A stretch of 64,000 nt of DNA. Source: Cepaea nemoralis (taxonomy: Eukaryota; Mollusca; Gastropoda; Stylommatophora; Helicidae). Shown one piece after another: positions 42,742 through 54,959 of the stretch. The notes beneath the pieces were generated by a model. It worked only from the letters and a program-made list of their open reading frames with translations, did no database searches and was not told the DNA's origin. The stretch covers positions 132,501 to 196,500 of the forward strand of contig JACEFZ010017857.1 in NCBI GenBank assembly GCA_014155875.1, in the 5' to 3' direction. Positions within the stretch are counted from its first letter, which is position 1; each line of letters starts with the position of its first letter. Both the position numbers and the translations under genes were made by a program.

Positions 42742-45506
42742 GACAGATCTATCCCATAGAAAGAACTGCTACAGTCATCCACCTTCTTAATCTGATGCAT
42801 TTGGTCTTCCAGGTCCTCCAATTATGCTTTACATTTAATCACTATTGTAGAATAATCTCTCCGTGCCACATTCATGTTTCTACTTGCCAAGACAACTGGA
42901 CATAACATTGAAGATTCATCTAGCTTCGCTTGAAGAAGTGTAACTCTCTCCACTGTTGTCAGCATTCCATTGAAATATGAGTGGACGTTGAGATCTCTAT
43001 ATGAGGTATTGGTTCCACTGCAATCGAACCAATTTCTCGACGTTTGAACGAAGATATAAAGTTTCGACAACCGTTTCATTAGCAATAAGAATATCATCCT
43101 TAAAATATGCTAACAGCAGGATCTCCTCCTTCAAATCAGTCATAGTGGCATACTGAACTGGGTAAGTATAACTAGCACAGGTGTAGGTTCATTTGCTTTG
43201 AGGCCAAATCTACGAAAAGTCCTGGCTCGTTTATAAGTCCATCCGCACTTTATACTGACTAGAATGAGTTACCGGCATTTATTCTCTCCCCTCCAACACG
43301 TATACGTTGCTTTCCTGGTGAAAATAGCGAGCAATTCTGCGTCGATTGTCGTAGATTGATCGTCATCTGCCTCCAAATATGTTGTAGACAATTTCCACCC
43401 AAGCACCGTTAAGTAGATGTAATAACATTGCACATAGCTGTATCACCATCCACATTATATTCAGTTCATAGATAAATTTAAAGCCGTAGGTGGTCCCTGT
43501 AATAGTCATCCGAACAACCGAGTTGTCGGTACACTCCCAGTTTACTGATGGGTTACCTTACTTGTAAGCAATGAAAGCCACAGGTATAAATATATCCCTC
43601 TTTTCTGGTGTTTCCTGAGTTAACTTCCTCAAGATAAAAAAATCAGGGCACCTTTAAGTTTCTCTCCAGGTCTGTTCGTAACCGATCAATACGGAGAACA
43701 ATGAATCTGTTGAAACTGGAAGAGTTTGAAAGCTTTTCCTTCTGAACTGAAATATATTACTAGTTAGACTCCCTAGAAGAAATACTAAACTAGTAAAAAG
43801 TCAAGCAACTCTCAGCCAATGGCTTCCAAGTGCTTGAAAAGAATAGTCCTTGCTATAGCCCAATCTAGCATGGTCTATGAATAAAAATAAGAATAAGGCG
43901 TCCTACTCTTCATCTGTCGAGAGGTACGTCAACAACAACCATAATTTAATAGTTGTATAAATAGGGCTATCTCCTCGAGCACCAAAATAGTTTGATGTTT
44001 TGGAGAAAAATCCTGACTTTAAGAACATAATGTGACAACTAGCAAGCTGTCCCTAGTCTTTCAAGTCAGTACAAGCAACATGCAAAATGGGAGCTAAGGC
44101 TGCCCGAGCCTGTTACTAATTCTCTGATGAGAATAAAATTGGGAATGTCGCAGATGAGGACCATATTTCCTGTTTTCTGACATCAAAAATTTTTCCGAGA
44201 TACTGGCAGGTTTTTTTTCGGTAGCTCTTAAATTTCCTATGACATCCCAATAAAACAACAGGGTAAATTTATGGTCGAGACCATACCCTTCGTTCGCCAG
44301 TCACACAACGACGTATGCTTCTCTGTCACTGGTAATGCCAGAGGGACTAGCTTGTAAAAGGGGCCCTGTAATTCAATTGCTTTCACTCACATAGTAAATG
44401 GATCCTTGTTCACTACAGAGTTACAACAACCGAATAATAAAATTGACCAGTGCCATTTCTGACACATGGACAATAACAGATCTGTTACGAATACCAGACC
44501 CTTAAACTGAAAGCGTTGAATAGGCGTCTTTATGTCCTTATATGAATCATTAGTGTCAATCTATCTACTTTCAGTGTTTCCGAACATATTATGCATATGG
44601 GGTGGAATATAAAATCCACTGTTTCCCGCTTGGCGGCTACGAATACTGCAATTTAAACAATATTCATACTCCTTCCATTATACATGTCGGATAAAATTGC
44701 AGGTGGAGTATTGGCCCTAACATTAAGTCAACTTAATTGGTTATTGTTATTTTCCCCTGATGTTCTAAAATCTCATTTATGCATGTAGTGTCCCACTTAA
44801 ATAAAGATATCTTTACTAAATTCTTAAAAAAAAAATTTTGGGGTGCTATATCCTATCTGTCTCAGCCATTAAAAAAAAATTTTTTTTTTTTTTGATTTCT
44901 CTGTTGCTTTGGGTAAGTTTCAATAGTACATGACCCCAACAAACAGAGCATGCACAAAATAAAATGGCAATATATGACAACATAGTTAAACAGCCCAGGA
45001 TTCATATGTGGGTCTATGTAAAAATGAGGACATATAGTACAGTAATATATTTATCATATTACCATAATATACTAATCAAGAACATCCCAGAGTAACAATA
45101 ACATCTAACATCAACATCCCACAAAATCAATCAAGAATTCCTGACATCCTACCAGAAATAATCCTATATGGGTTAACCATCCCAGAGACCTTATTTTATG
45201 AGGTCCTATACAAGGAAAAGGTCTCCCACACAAAAGGATACAAAATACATGAGTTAACCATTCTCATATACAAACATGAACACAGGTTTCTATTTCTAGA
45301 ATAAAGACATCACCTGTGAACATTAGTTGAAACACAACAAACAATACTTGTGATTAAGACACCATAGGTTCATAACACTTGTGTCTAAGCCCATACTTGT
45401 GAACACCAGCCACCAATTAGTTGTAAAGTCTCAACTTGAGAGGTAGACATGGGTACAAATTTTCTGGGCAACGCCCACACTCATGGCATGGGGTAAGGGT
45501 TCAAAA
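42742..45506 (-). other. interior of the LTR element, decayed or non-coding
   Basis: One 91-codon frame (43097-42822) lies next to the 3' LTR, at the position where an env-like gene would be, and contains a Cys-bearing FDCSG and a SMLCPVV segment. Further fragments near 44680-44180 read for 40-60 codons between stops. None matches a family I can name. Poly-A/T tracts at 44826-44895. Confidence 0.5.
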
Positions 45507-45524
45507 TTCCGCGACGAGCCCCCA
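45507..45524 (-). promoter_or_regulatory. tRNA-Pro-type primer-binding site
   Basis: Minus strand tgggggctcgtcgcggaa. The first 12 bases match the primer site complementary to tRNA-Pro known from gammaretroviruses and many LTR elements; then it diverges by one or two bases. Confidence 0.82.
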
Positions 45525-45526
45525 CT

Positions 45527-47645
45527 TGTAGGGTGGTAAATATAATGAATTAGAATAAGGACAAGTTTCGCTAGGGGTATTCAGTATGAATGGGGTCTAA
45601 AACCCAAACACGCCCTCTATAGGAATTAATATATTGGCTCGTAACCCCCAAGTATTGAACAAGGCAGAAAAGGGTGCAAGTTCAACACTAACATAAAAGA
45701 AATGTTTCCCATAGAAGGCGGGGAGATCCGGGAAGTTCTACCACAGACACCCGAGTTCTAATCACTCTACCCAGAGGGTGTGTCTATGTGTAAGTGCCCC
45801 GCCCTACATTTAATCTCCCACATATATATAAACAATGACAAGTATCCACTGTCATGCACATCCACAGTATTATACAACAGAGGGACAACAACCAATGTTA
45901 GACGCAACAACTGGATTACATTGACAGAGGAAAAACAGCCACTGTTAGGCAAAAACAGTACAATGACTCACTGTATCACATAACAGTAACAATAACTCAC
46001 TGTATCACATAACAGTAACCATAACTGGACTATAAACATCAATTTTGGAACAACAGGTTAACAATGAAGAAACTGCAAGGCTTGGTTAAACCAAACAAAC
46101 AAACAATTGTATTGTGGAAAACATTTGGGTTCTGGGAAACCCTGTTGGCTACAATATGACATATACATGAAAGAAATTATTCATATTCAGGCAATGCACA
46201 CAAAGTATACACCCAAACCAGAAGTCCCAAAAAATATTTCCCCAAAAAAAGGTTCACATCAAATACATGTGTCAAAACACAAAACAAAGTAAATAATCCA
46301 TACAAAGAAATAGATAAAGAAAATCTATCTAATCTGTCTCTAGAACTATCCTATGGGTCTGATGATGACTTCCTCTCCTTCATTATCCACTAGAAAAAGT
46401 CTGGCCATAATCACACTCTCTATAATCCAGGAAAACAGCTGCTTTGCATATATCCACCTATTTAGAAAATTGGGGATTGCACACACACACACACACAGAA
46501 CTTTCACTTCTGGATCATATATCCATCGCGAAAAACATGTAGGAGTAATCCATATGAATCCAATGTGGATATACTGTAATCTCTCAAGTCACAGTTGCTA
46601 AGTCACTGGGCTAGGAGCGTTCCAGGGTGATATAACAGACAGGTATAAATAAGTCTGAAGCATTCTGGCGTGGCGTGACACACAGGAGTCCATGTGATTG
46701 ATTCGATCAGGATCAGGCACAAACACTTTCAGTATCTCTTTGGATGAGGAGTGACATCACATAATCCATTAGAATTTCCTGACAGAACTAACTTGAATGG
46801 GGCATGAATATTCCAGCCCCTTTCTCTGGGTTAAGATGTAGGTTATTCTTTCTTCAGCTGAATATACGACTTGATTGACGGGAGTTGGTAATGTGCTTGA
46901 TTATCCATGTCTGGGATATGATGGATGAGAAGATTCAAAGGAAGCTGGGAGTTCACACAATCAGTTGGTAAATCCATACTGGTAAATGATGGTGAATTCC
47001 AGACTATCCATGAGCCTCTGGAATATGACAGTTGAATGTGGAATTAGGCGGTGACTTTTAGAAGAGGTTATACTCTGTATCCATCTAGGCCAGGCATGCC
47101 TCATGTCTTTGCAGACATTGAAAAGCTTAACACCGTCTTTAAGTTCCCAGAGGTAGGGAATCCACTTCAGCATATTTAAAATCCGTTAAGTATCCTGGCA
47201 TTGACATTCAGGTTCAGGGTGAGTAGCAGTAACCAGCACTCTTTGTAGAATATTAGAGGAGGCTGATATCCCAGTTTCCTGCCTCTAAATCCAAACAAGT
47301 TGACTATAAATCCAGTGCGAAGCATGGTGACTAGTGCCAATACTCCACCGCCATCTCTAGCGCCTAAAACGCAGAGAATAAGTGGGCTTTAAATTAACCC
47401 ATTAACAATGGGTCACCCGCTAACATTGGAGAAACATGGCGATTGACCAGACCGCTTTGTCTCCCAAGCCTTTGTCTAGATTAAGCCTGTGTTTCCGGGG
47501 CGCGGCCAATCAATTGTCTTAAAACGAAACGAAATTTCGTTTCGTTAATTTTCCCGTCGAATTTTTAATAGCCTCGTGCCTGCAGGTAGCGCATCCTAGC
47601 AACGTCTGCTGGAAAAGACTGCGAGATGATGACATATATGTCACA
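45527..47645 (-). repeat. 5' LTR of the LTR retrotransposon
   Basis: 2119 bp. In the minus orientation this is the promoter-side LTR, followed by the primer site at 45524-45507. Short open frames inside it occur identically in both LTRs and are not genes. Confidence 0.93.
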
Positions 47646-48608
47646 GCTACCAATCTAATATCTACCTACCTACCAACCAACCAATCTACCTACTTACTTA
47701 TAAAGCTACTTACTTAATTGCCAGCCTGACTACTTACCTACCAACTACCTTCCTATCTATGTACTTATCTACCAACCTATCCACATACCAACCTACCTAT
47801 CTACATACCTATGTACCTACCAACCTACCTACATATATGTCTACCTGCCTATATACTTACTATCTTCCTACGTTCCTGCCTGTCTACATACATACCTACC
47901 TACCTAATATCTACCTACCTAAAACACTTACCTACCTACCTACCTACCTATCTACCTACCTACCTAACGAAGCACCTATATACGTACCTTACCATCTGCC
48001 TGATTATTAACTACCGTCGTAGTTACCTGTCTATTTCACCATGCTACCTAATTATCTATCTAATCACTCACCTACCTCCCCACTTAATACTCAACTGCTT
48101 ACATACTTACCTATTTAACAACTCACTTACCTATTTATCTACCAACACATCTACTTACCTATCTAACCACACAAGTCCCTACTTATCTATCTACGTAACG
48201 AAGCATCTACCTATCAACTTGCCTACCTAGTTACCTACTTAACCGCGTACTTGCGATCATTTTTAACTATACATCTGTCTATATATAAATTAATATACCT
48301 ATCCACATATCTAACTATCTACCTGCAGACCCACTTACCTACCTACTTACTCACCTACGTACCTGCCACCTACCTACCTATTTATGTACCGGCCGCATTG
48401 GCACCTTGCCGTCTTGACAGACGATAGTTTGTTACACTGTGCTTCAAAAAGAGACAATAACTACAACCCATGGCGGTAGCGAATGTGACTGATCAGACCA
48501 ATTCGCGCTGTAACTTACCTGCCTATCTATCTACCTGCCACCCTAACTACTAGCTAACTACCTATCTACCAACCAATCTACCTATCTACTTATCAAGTAC
48601 TTACTTCT
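47646..48608. repeat. CTAC-type microsatellite, right part
   Basis: Continuation of 40276-40611, irregular (ctac)/(ctat)/(cttac) units, with a LINE-A 3' end inserted at 48391-48511. Open frames here are Tyr/Leu/Pro/Thr repeats. Confidence 0.9.
48391..48511 (-). mobile_element. LINE-A 3' terminus only, in the microsatellite
   Basis: tggcaccttgccgtcttgac to ccaattcgcgctgtaa. Minus strand starts in the finger codons (RIGLIS equivalent) and ends at the usual terminus, so it is an extreme 5' truncation. Confidence 0.85.
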
Positions 48609-48816
48609 ATTATCCATCTATTCTTCTCTTTCGACCACATATGCATTGATCTATACATCCTTTGCCCCAATCAATTAATGTATTTATTCAAGTAAATATT
48701 TTCTGTTGCTGATATCTGTTATCCGTACATCTGCAAATCTATCCATTAATTAATCCATATGGTAAATCGATTAAGTGATGTCAAGTGAACATAGAAATCG
48801 TGATGGGTCAGTGCTA

Positions 48817-49364
48817 CGAGGGGAAGTCAATAAGAACGCCACAAATGGCTGTAGAAAAAAAAAAAATCTATATATGATAACACCTTCAAACCAGTTTATT
48901 TTTATACATACATTGTCTCTTTATTTCTCAACATAATTTCCACCAACATTGATGCACTTATCCCATCGATTTATCAGTGCTCCCAAACCCGCTGAATAGA
49001 ACCGCGTGCTCTATTGTTTAAACCACTTTTTCACTTCACATTCAACTTCGGCATCATTCGCGAAATGTCTCCCGCCAAGGTGAGTTTTCAGTGTTTATGC
49101 TGACAAATGTTTGTCCCGTAAATCGGTGCATAGCCGGGTAGAAAAAGTTACGAGGGAGAGTCAATAAATAAGTCACACAGGCTTTTCTATGCGGTAGATT
49201 TGGGAGGATTGATACAACGATGGGAAAAGTGCATCAATGTTGGTGGAAATTATGTTGAGAATTAAAGGGACAATGTGTGTATACAAATAAACTGGTTTCA
49301 ATTTCTTATCATATTTAGTTATTTTTCTACAGCCATTTGTGACTTAGTTATTAACTTACCCTCG
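48817..49364. mobile_element. mariner remnants in head-to-head arrangement
   Basis: Outer ends cgaggggaagtcaataa and ttaacttaccctcg lie next to TA dinucleotides. The left part, read on the minus strand, encodes a mariner transposase C-terminus (GALINRWDKCINVGGNYVEK). The right part encodes LIQRWEKCINVGGNYVEN on the plus strand. A third end, cgagggagagtcaataaa, sits at 49151 beside a TA, so 49151-49364 is also a 214-bp internally deleted element by itself. Confidence 0.85.
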
Positions 49365-49610
49365 TAGAACGCTTGCAGTCGCTTCAGTGATAATGGGTGT
49401 AACCGCCTTGATGGTGAAAGTTTGTTGTCCCCATTGACTTGGGCTGTCAGGTCAGCACAGCCTAATACAGTCACAGGGACATTGTCTGGGTAGAGAAGGC
49501 GGCAGTGTTATACTGGCCACACCATTCGTCGTGTGGTCTCAGACATGGGGCTAATATTGCGTTGTCGGGGCCAACATATGCAGGGACATCTGCATTTCAG
49601 ACAATTCATA
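49365..49610. other. no recognised feature
   Basis: Unique-looking sequence; nothing supported. Confidence 0.4.
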
Positions 49611-49614
49611 TTGT

Positions 49615-50100
49615 GGGTTGGTGGATGAGTGCGTGGGAAGGTGGGTAGGGAGTTAGGTGGGTGGGGGAGATAGGTTGGTGGGTAGGTGGGGAAGTAGATG
49701 GGTGGGTGCGTGGTTGGATTGGTAGGGAGTTGGATTGGAGGATTGGTAGGGTATTGGATTGGAGGGGTGGATGGGTGCGCGGAGAGGTGGGTGGATGGTT
49801 GGGGAGTTAGATTGGGGATTTAGGTGGCTGTGTGGGTGGTTAGGTGGCTGTGTGGGGAGGTATGTGTGTGGTTGTGTTTGAGGTAGGTGGGGAGGTTGGT
49901 GGGTGGTTGGGTGGCGAGATAGGTGGGTAAATGTATAGGTAGGTGGATGGGTGGGTAGGTAGGTAGGTAGATACGTAAGTAGGTAGGTGGGGTTGTAGGT
50001 ATATAGATAGGGAATTAGATAGGTATGTATAAGGGTATATAATCAGGTGGCTTTTATGTAGATAACATGGTAAGATAGAAGGGTAGGTACGTAGGTAGGG
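49615..50100. repeat. G-rich GGTG/GTAG microsatellite
   Basis: Irregular units of ggtgggt, gtaggtag and ttggattgg. Strongly G over C on the + strand. Confidence 0.9.
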
Positions 50101-50177
50101 TATTTATTAGTTTCCGTTACGTTAGGCAGGTCGGACGTAGTTAATCACTGTCGTTGAATGTAAGATAGGCAGTGTTG

Positions 50178-50600
50178 ATATGTTATATAAAACCCTGTTT
50201 TGTTGTATGGCAGTGAATCATGGAACGTGAATGAACAAATTAGGAAGAGCAAGGAAGCAATGGAGATCTGGATCCTGAAAGGAATGTTGCGAATGCCTTG
50301 GATTGCCAGAGTAAATAACAGCGATTGCCTGAAAGAGGCTAATGAAACTAGAACATTATATACAACAATAAGAAAAAGACAAACAGCTTTCTTTGGTCAT
50401 GTGATGGGAAGAGAGGCATTGGAGAACATCGTGACAACTGGAACGGGGAAAAGACCAAGAGAAACGATGCTGGGTGGACTGAGATGATGGCATTGAGGAA
50501 TGTCATCAGCATAGTTGATCCAGAACACCAAAGAGCGAGAACTGTGGAGAGCCATGAACGCCTACGCCAGCCGGCAGGGCACTTGATGATTGAGAGTAAT
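50178..50600 (+). mobile_element. LINE-B-like 3' fragment
   Basis: LLYGSESWNVNEQ, MLRMPWIARVNN, RKRQTAFFGHVMGRE, LENIVTTGTGKRPR, then the shared end gccggcagggcacttgatga. More diverged from the other LINE-B copies, so perhaps a subfamily. Confidence 0.8.
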
Positions 50601-50661
50601 CAATCAGTCCTATTCATGCCATGAACTTCCTCGTCTTCATAAACTTTGAGTGGAGGTCGGC

Positions 50662-50925
50662 ATGTCAGAATGGATACGAACGTTCTTTCTTAAATATCCG
50701 GTGTGCTGATGTCGAGGTAGCAGGTTCAACCCATATACTGGTCAGTTGGACTAAAATAATGACTTATCGTCCTTGACATGGGGACTTAAATTACAATTAT
50801 CTCCGAAATCGGAGTTGGGTCGCCTGATAGCGAGGGATGGCTATTCAACACGCCAAAATCGGTCCAGTACTACTAGAAGAGGTAGCACATGTATCGACTA
50901 CGCTTGAGTTCAATGCGAGTTAGTT
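50662..50925 (+). mobile_element. SINE-B copy
   Basis: Head catgtcagaatggatacgaa, box B gcaggttcaaccca, end cttgagttcaatgcgag. Confidence 0.82.
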
Positions 50926-50930
50926 AGTTA

Positions 50931-51175
50931 GTGGCATATCCTTTACATAACGTAGCAGTCAACCCCAGCATTGTTTGGCTGTTTGTGATTTCTTAGCAAG
51001 TTTACGTTCAGTAGTTTGCCATTGCTTTCTGAATGACCAATACTCATGCCATTTTATCAAAACCATCGCATGACAGTCTGCTGCCAAATTACCCACAGCT
51101 GTGTTTCGAACGCGGTATGCGGGATCACGAAATGCGTGCGTAAACCTTTCACCACAAGGGCCGAGAGAACTAGGT
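50931..51175 (-). mobile_element. SINE-A copy, nearly full length
   Basis: Minus strand: head gtgaaaggtttacgcacgca near 51160, box B region gttcgaaacacagctgtg, body and tail to gttacgttatgtaaagg. Sits back-to-back with SINE-B. Confidence 0.85.
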
Positions 51176-51309
51176 GGCTGCTGCTGAAAGCGAGCGAACG
51201 AAACAAATAATTACATTTAAATCACCAAGATGAATAAACCTAAGGAAGACTTGACCTTGCTGACATCACACTTTGTCACATGCTTGAGAGGAAATGTTCT
51301 ATTGGGGAA

Positions 51310-51475
51310 TGCGGGGTTAGAATTACGTATGAAAGCAATGTCTTAGAATTATGTATGAATGCAATGTCTTAGAATTATGTATGAATGCAATGTCTTAGAA
51401 TTATGTATGAATGCAATGTCTTAGAATTATGTACGAATGCAATGTCTTACAATTACGTATGGACGCAATGTCTTG
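51310..51475. repeat. 26-bp tandem repeat, six units
   Basis: gaattatgtatgaatgcaat followed by gtctta, two units nearly perfect. Confidence 0.93.
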
Positions 51476-51484
51476 ACACCGCCT

Positions 51485-53128
51485 TATATAGTTCAACAGT
51501 GTACCTACAACAGCGCAGACAGATCTAGTCACTGAACAAATACACTACAACAGTCTACCTACATCAGCGCAGACAGATCTAGTCAATGAACAGATAAAAT
51601 ACAAGTGTACCTACAACAGCGCAGACAGATCTAGTCACTGAACAAATATACTACAACAGTCTACCTACATCAGCGCAGACAGATCTAGTCAATGAACAGA
51701 TACAATACAAGTGTACCTACAACAGCGCAGACAGATCTAGTCACTGAACAAATATTCTTCAACAGTGTACCAACAACAGCGCACACAGATCTAGTCAACG
51801 AACAGATATACTACAAAAGTGTACCAACAACAGCGCAGACAGATCTAGTCAACGAACAGATACTACAACAGTGTACCTACAACAGCGCAGACAGATCTAG
51901 TCAATGAACAGATACTACAACAGTGTACCTACAACAGCGCAGACAGATCTAGTCAATGGACAGATATACTACAACAGTGTACCTACAACAGCGCAGACAG
52001 ATCTAGTCAATGAACAGATACTACAACCGTGTACCTACAACAGCGCAGACAGATCTAGTCAACGAACAGATACTACAACAGTGTACCTACAACAGCGCAG
52101 ACAGATCTAGTCAATAAACAGATATACAACAACAGTGTACCTACAACAGCGCAGAGAGATCTAATCAAGGGACAGATACTACAACAGTGTACCTACATCA
52201 GCGCAGACAGACCTAGTCAACGAACAGATACTACAACAGTGTATACCTACAACAGCGCAGGCAGATCTAGTCAAGGGACAGATACCACAACCAACTGTGT
52301 ACTAACAACAGAACAGACAGATCTAGTTACTGAAGAGATATACTACAACAGCACAGACAGATCTAGTCAACGAACAGATATACTACAACAGTGTACCTAC
52401 AACAGCACAGACAGATCTAGTCAATGGACAGATATACTACAACAGTGTATACCTACAACAGCACAGACAGATCTAGTCAATGGACAGATATACTACAACA
52501 GTGTACCTACAACAGCACAGACAGATCTAGTCAATGGACAGATATACTACAACAGTGTACCTACAACAGCACAGACAGATCTAGTCAATGGACAGATATA
52601 CTACAACAGTGTACCTACAACAGCACAGACAGATCTAGTCAACGAACAGATATACTACAACAGTGTACCTACAACAGCAGAGACAGATCTAGTCAATGGA
52701 CAAATATACTACAACAGTGTACCTACAACAGCGCAGAGAGATCTAGTCAAGGGACAAATATACTACAACAGTGTACCTACAACAGCGCAGAGAGATCTAA
52801 TCAAGGGACAGATACTACAACAGTGTACCTACATTAGCGCAGACAGATCTAGTCAACGAACAGATACTACAACAGTGTACCAACAACAGCCCAGATAGAT
52901 CTAGTCAACAAATAGATACTACAACAGTGTACCTACAACAGCACAGACAGATCTAGTCAATGAACAGATATACTACAGCAGCGCAGACAGATTTAGTCAC
53001 TGAACTGGTATACTACAAAGTCCAGACAGATTTAGTCAATGAAAGGATATATTACAACAGCCCAGACATATATAATCAATGAACAGATATACTACAATAG
53101 CATACCTTCAACAGCGCAGACAGATCTA
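51485..53128. repeat. 54/51-bp minisatellite, about 31 units
   Basis: Unit: gtgtacctacaacagcgcag, acagatctagtcaatgaaca, gatatactacaaca. Loss or gain of tat gives 51- or 54-bp versions. 52380-52720 is the most uniform part. In frame the unit reads TTAQTDLVNGQIYYNSVP (18 residues), giving open frames up to 219 codons, but with no splice or start context. Confidence 0.95.
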
Positions 53129-53519
53129 TTGTATGCACACACACACACACACACATAGTCACACACACAAGCACGATTCACAAACACACAGAAAATAAAA
53201 TATACACAATTAAACTAAATAGAGTGGAAGACATAGGCAGTTTAGCAAGCAGCCTTGTCAATCATCAGGCAATACTTAACAAGGCTACAGAACGTAAACC
53301 GATGACGAGTGAACGCTTCTCTAATTGTCAGGTCGGGACGGCACTGAACGATGCAGGAATGTCTCTTCCGGAGCAGTAAAGTACTAAGAGCATTGAAGTA
53401 CATTTGTTCCTTCAGCGACGCCCTATCGTGATTTGGAAGTGGCCGTTTCGAATCCTGACATTATACATTTCAAATGTTAATTCTCCAGTCTGTTCTATAA
53501 TTAGAAAGAGAATCCCCGT
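53129..53519. other. CA run and unassigned sequence
   Basis: (ca)n at 53134-53155; the rest is unrecognised. Confidence 0.5.
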
Positions 53520-53998
53520 GGCAAGGGTTGACTTTTGCAAGATTGACCAATAAAAGGATGTCGTTTGCAACGAGCAAAGTGCTACTTGGAACCTATACTT
53601 TTGTATGGACGATGAGCAGACAAACTGAAAAACATACAAGTATAATGGCAGTGGAAATGTCGTTTCTGAAGAAAATGCAAAGAATACCATGGACAGAGAG
53701 AAAAATTAATGAGCATGTCCTACAAGACATAAATGAAAACTGTAAACTGGTTATAGAAATTAAATGCAAACAGTCAACAACCTGGGCACGTTAAGAGACG
53801 AAATAAACTAGAGAACTTGGTGACAACTAGCAAGATTGAAGGGAAAAGAACAAGGGGAAGGCAGAGAAGTAAATACCTGGATGGCTTGGCCACTTGGCAT
53901 GGTCGAGATAAGAACACGGAGCTGATCCACGACTCTGGTGATCATGTGAGATGGCAAGACACGACCGTCATTGCTTGTTGGCATGGCGCATGATGATG
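53520..53998 (+). mobile_element. LINE-B 3' fragment, plus arm of an inverted pair
   Basis: TNKRMSFATSK, VEMSFLKKMQRIPWTERK, then after a frameshift GRQRSKYLDGLATWHGRDK and the 3' end near 53995. Confidence 0.85.
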
Positions 53999-54135
53999 GT
54001 TTATGTTCTCTAACCTATACTTCTGTCCTCTACTTCTATGAGCGCTGGCCTATTACATGTGATTTTATTTCTCATGTTGTTGTCTTGGTCTCAAGAGTTC
54101 CTCATTATCTGATACTTATTCATACGTAATCCATC

Positions 54136-54622
54136 CATCATGTGCCATGCCGGTAAGCGTGGGAGGTCATGTTCTGCCATCTCACTCGATCACCAGAGTC
54201 GTGGATCAGCTCCGTGTTTCTGTCTCGACCATGCCACAAGGCCAAGCCATCCAGGTACTTGCTTCTAGGTCTTCCCCTTGGTCTGTTCCCCTCGATCTTA
54301 CCAGTTGTCACCAAATTCTCCAATCCATTTATTCTCATAACATGCCCAAAAAATTTTGACTGTCTACGTCTAATTTCTCTAATCAATTTACGATCTTCAT
54401 TTGTTTCTTGAAGGACTTGTTCATTGGTCTTTCTGGCTGTCCATGGTATTCTTTGCATTTTCCTCAGAAACCACATCTCTACAGCCATCAGATGTTTTTC
54501 AGCCTGACTGCTCATTGTCCACGCTTCACATCCATATAAAGTACAGGTTCAATGTAGCATCTCAACACTCTTTTTCTCGTTTCAATTGACATCTTTTTAT
54601 TGGTCAATATGTTTTTCATACG
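54136..54622 (-). mobile_element. LINE-B 3' fragment, minus arm of an inverted pair
   Basis: 125-codon intact segment: MSSQAEKHLMAVEMWFLRKM to LENLVTTGKIEGNRPRGRPR and HDSGDRVRWQN. Facing the copy at 53520-53998, 137 bp away, tail-to-tail. Confidence 0.87.
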
Positions 54623-54699
54623 TAATGACCAGCCTGAATAATCTTCGCCGTTTACGTCTTAATGTTATATATTGACAATTCTTTTGAAATATCTTTACT

Positions 54700-54700
54700 C

Positions 54701-54763
<63 letters not shown>

Positions 54764-54950
54764 CTGCTGTTGTTGTTATTGTTGATGTTATTATTATTAT
54801 AGTTTTATTATTGATGTTGCTTTTGCTGATGTTATTGTTGTTGTTATTGTTATTGTTGTTAGTGCCGTTGTTATTATTGTTGCTGTTATTGTTATTTGTG
54901 TTGTTGTCTCTATTGATGTTATTATTGTTGTTATCATTGTTGATATGTAC
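54700..54950. repeat. (GTT)n-rich microsatellite
   Basis: gttgttgtt runs with gat and att variants. Confidence 0.93.
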
Positions 54951-54959
54951 AACAATGTA

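Larger units (their letters stand above)
40612..47645 (-). mobile_element. LTR retrotransposon, 7.0 kb, young, no recognisable gag/pol
   Basis: Two ~2.1-kb direct repeats (40612-42728 and 45527-47645) with TG...CA ends, flanked by a perfect 5-bp duplication gctac (40607-40611, 47646-47650). On the minus strand the repeat is followed after 2 bases by tgggggctcgtc, which matches the 3' end of tRNA-Pro as in a primer-binding site, and the other repeat is preceded by a purine-rich aggtgggaga. So the element reads right to left. The 2.8-kb interior has no gag, protease, RT or integrase motif that I can find; it resembles a non-autonomous (LARD-like) derivative. Superfamily not assigned. Confidence 0.9.

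Noticed and set aside
40612..47645. Segmental duplication instead of an LTR element
   Set aside because: TG...CA ends, 5-bp target duplication, primer site and purine tract all fit an LTR retrotransposon.
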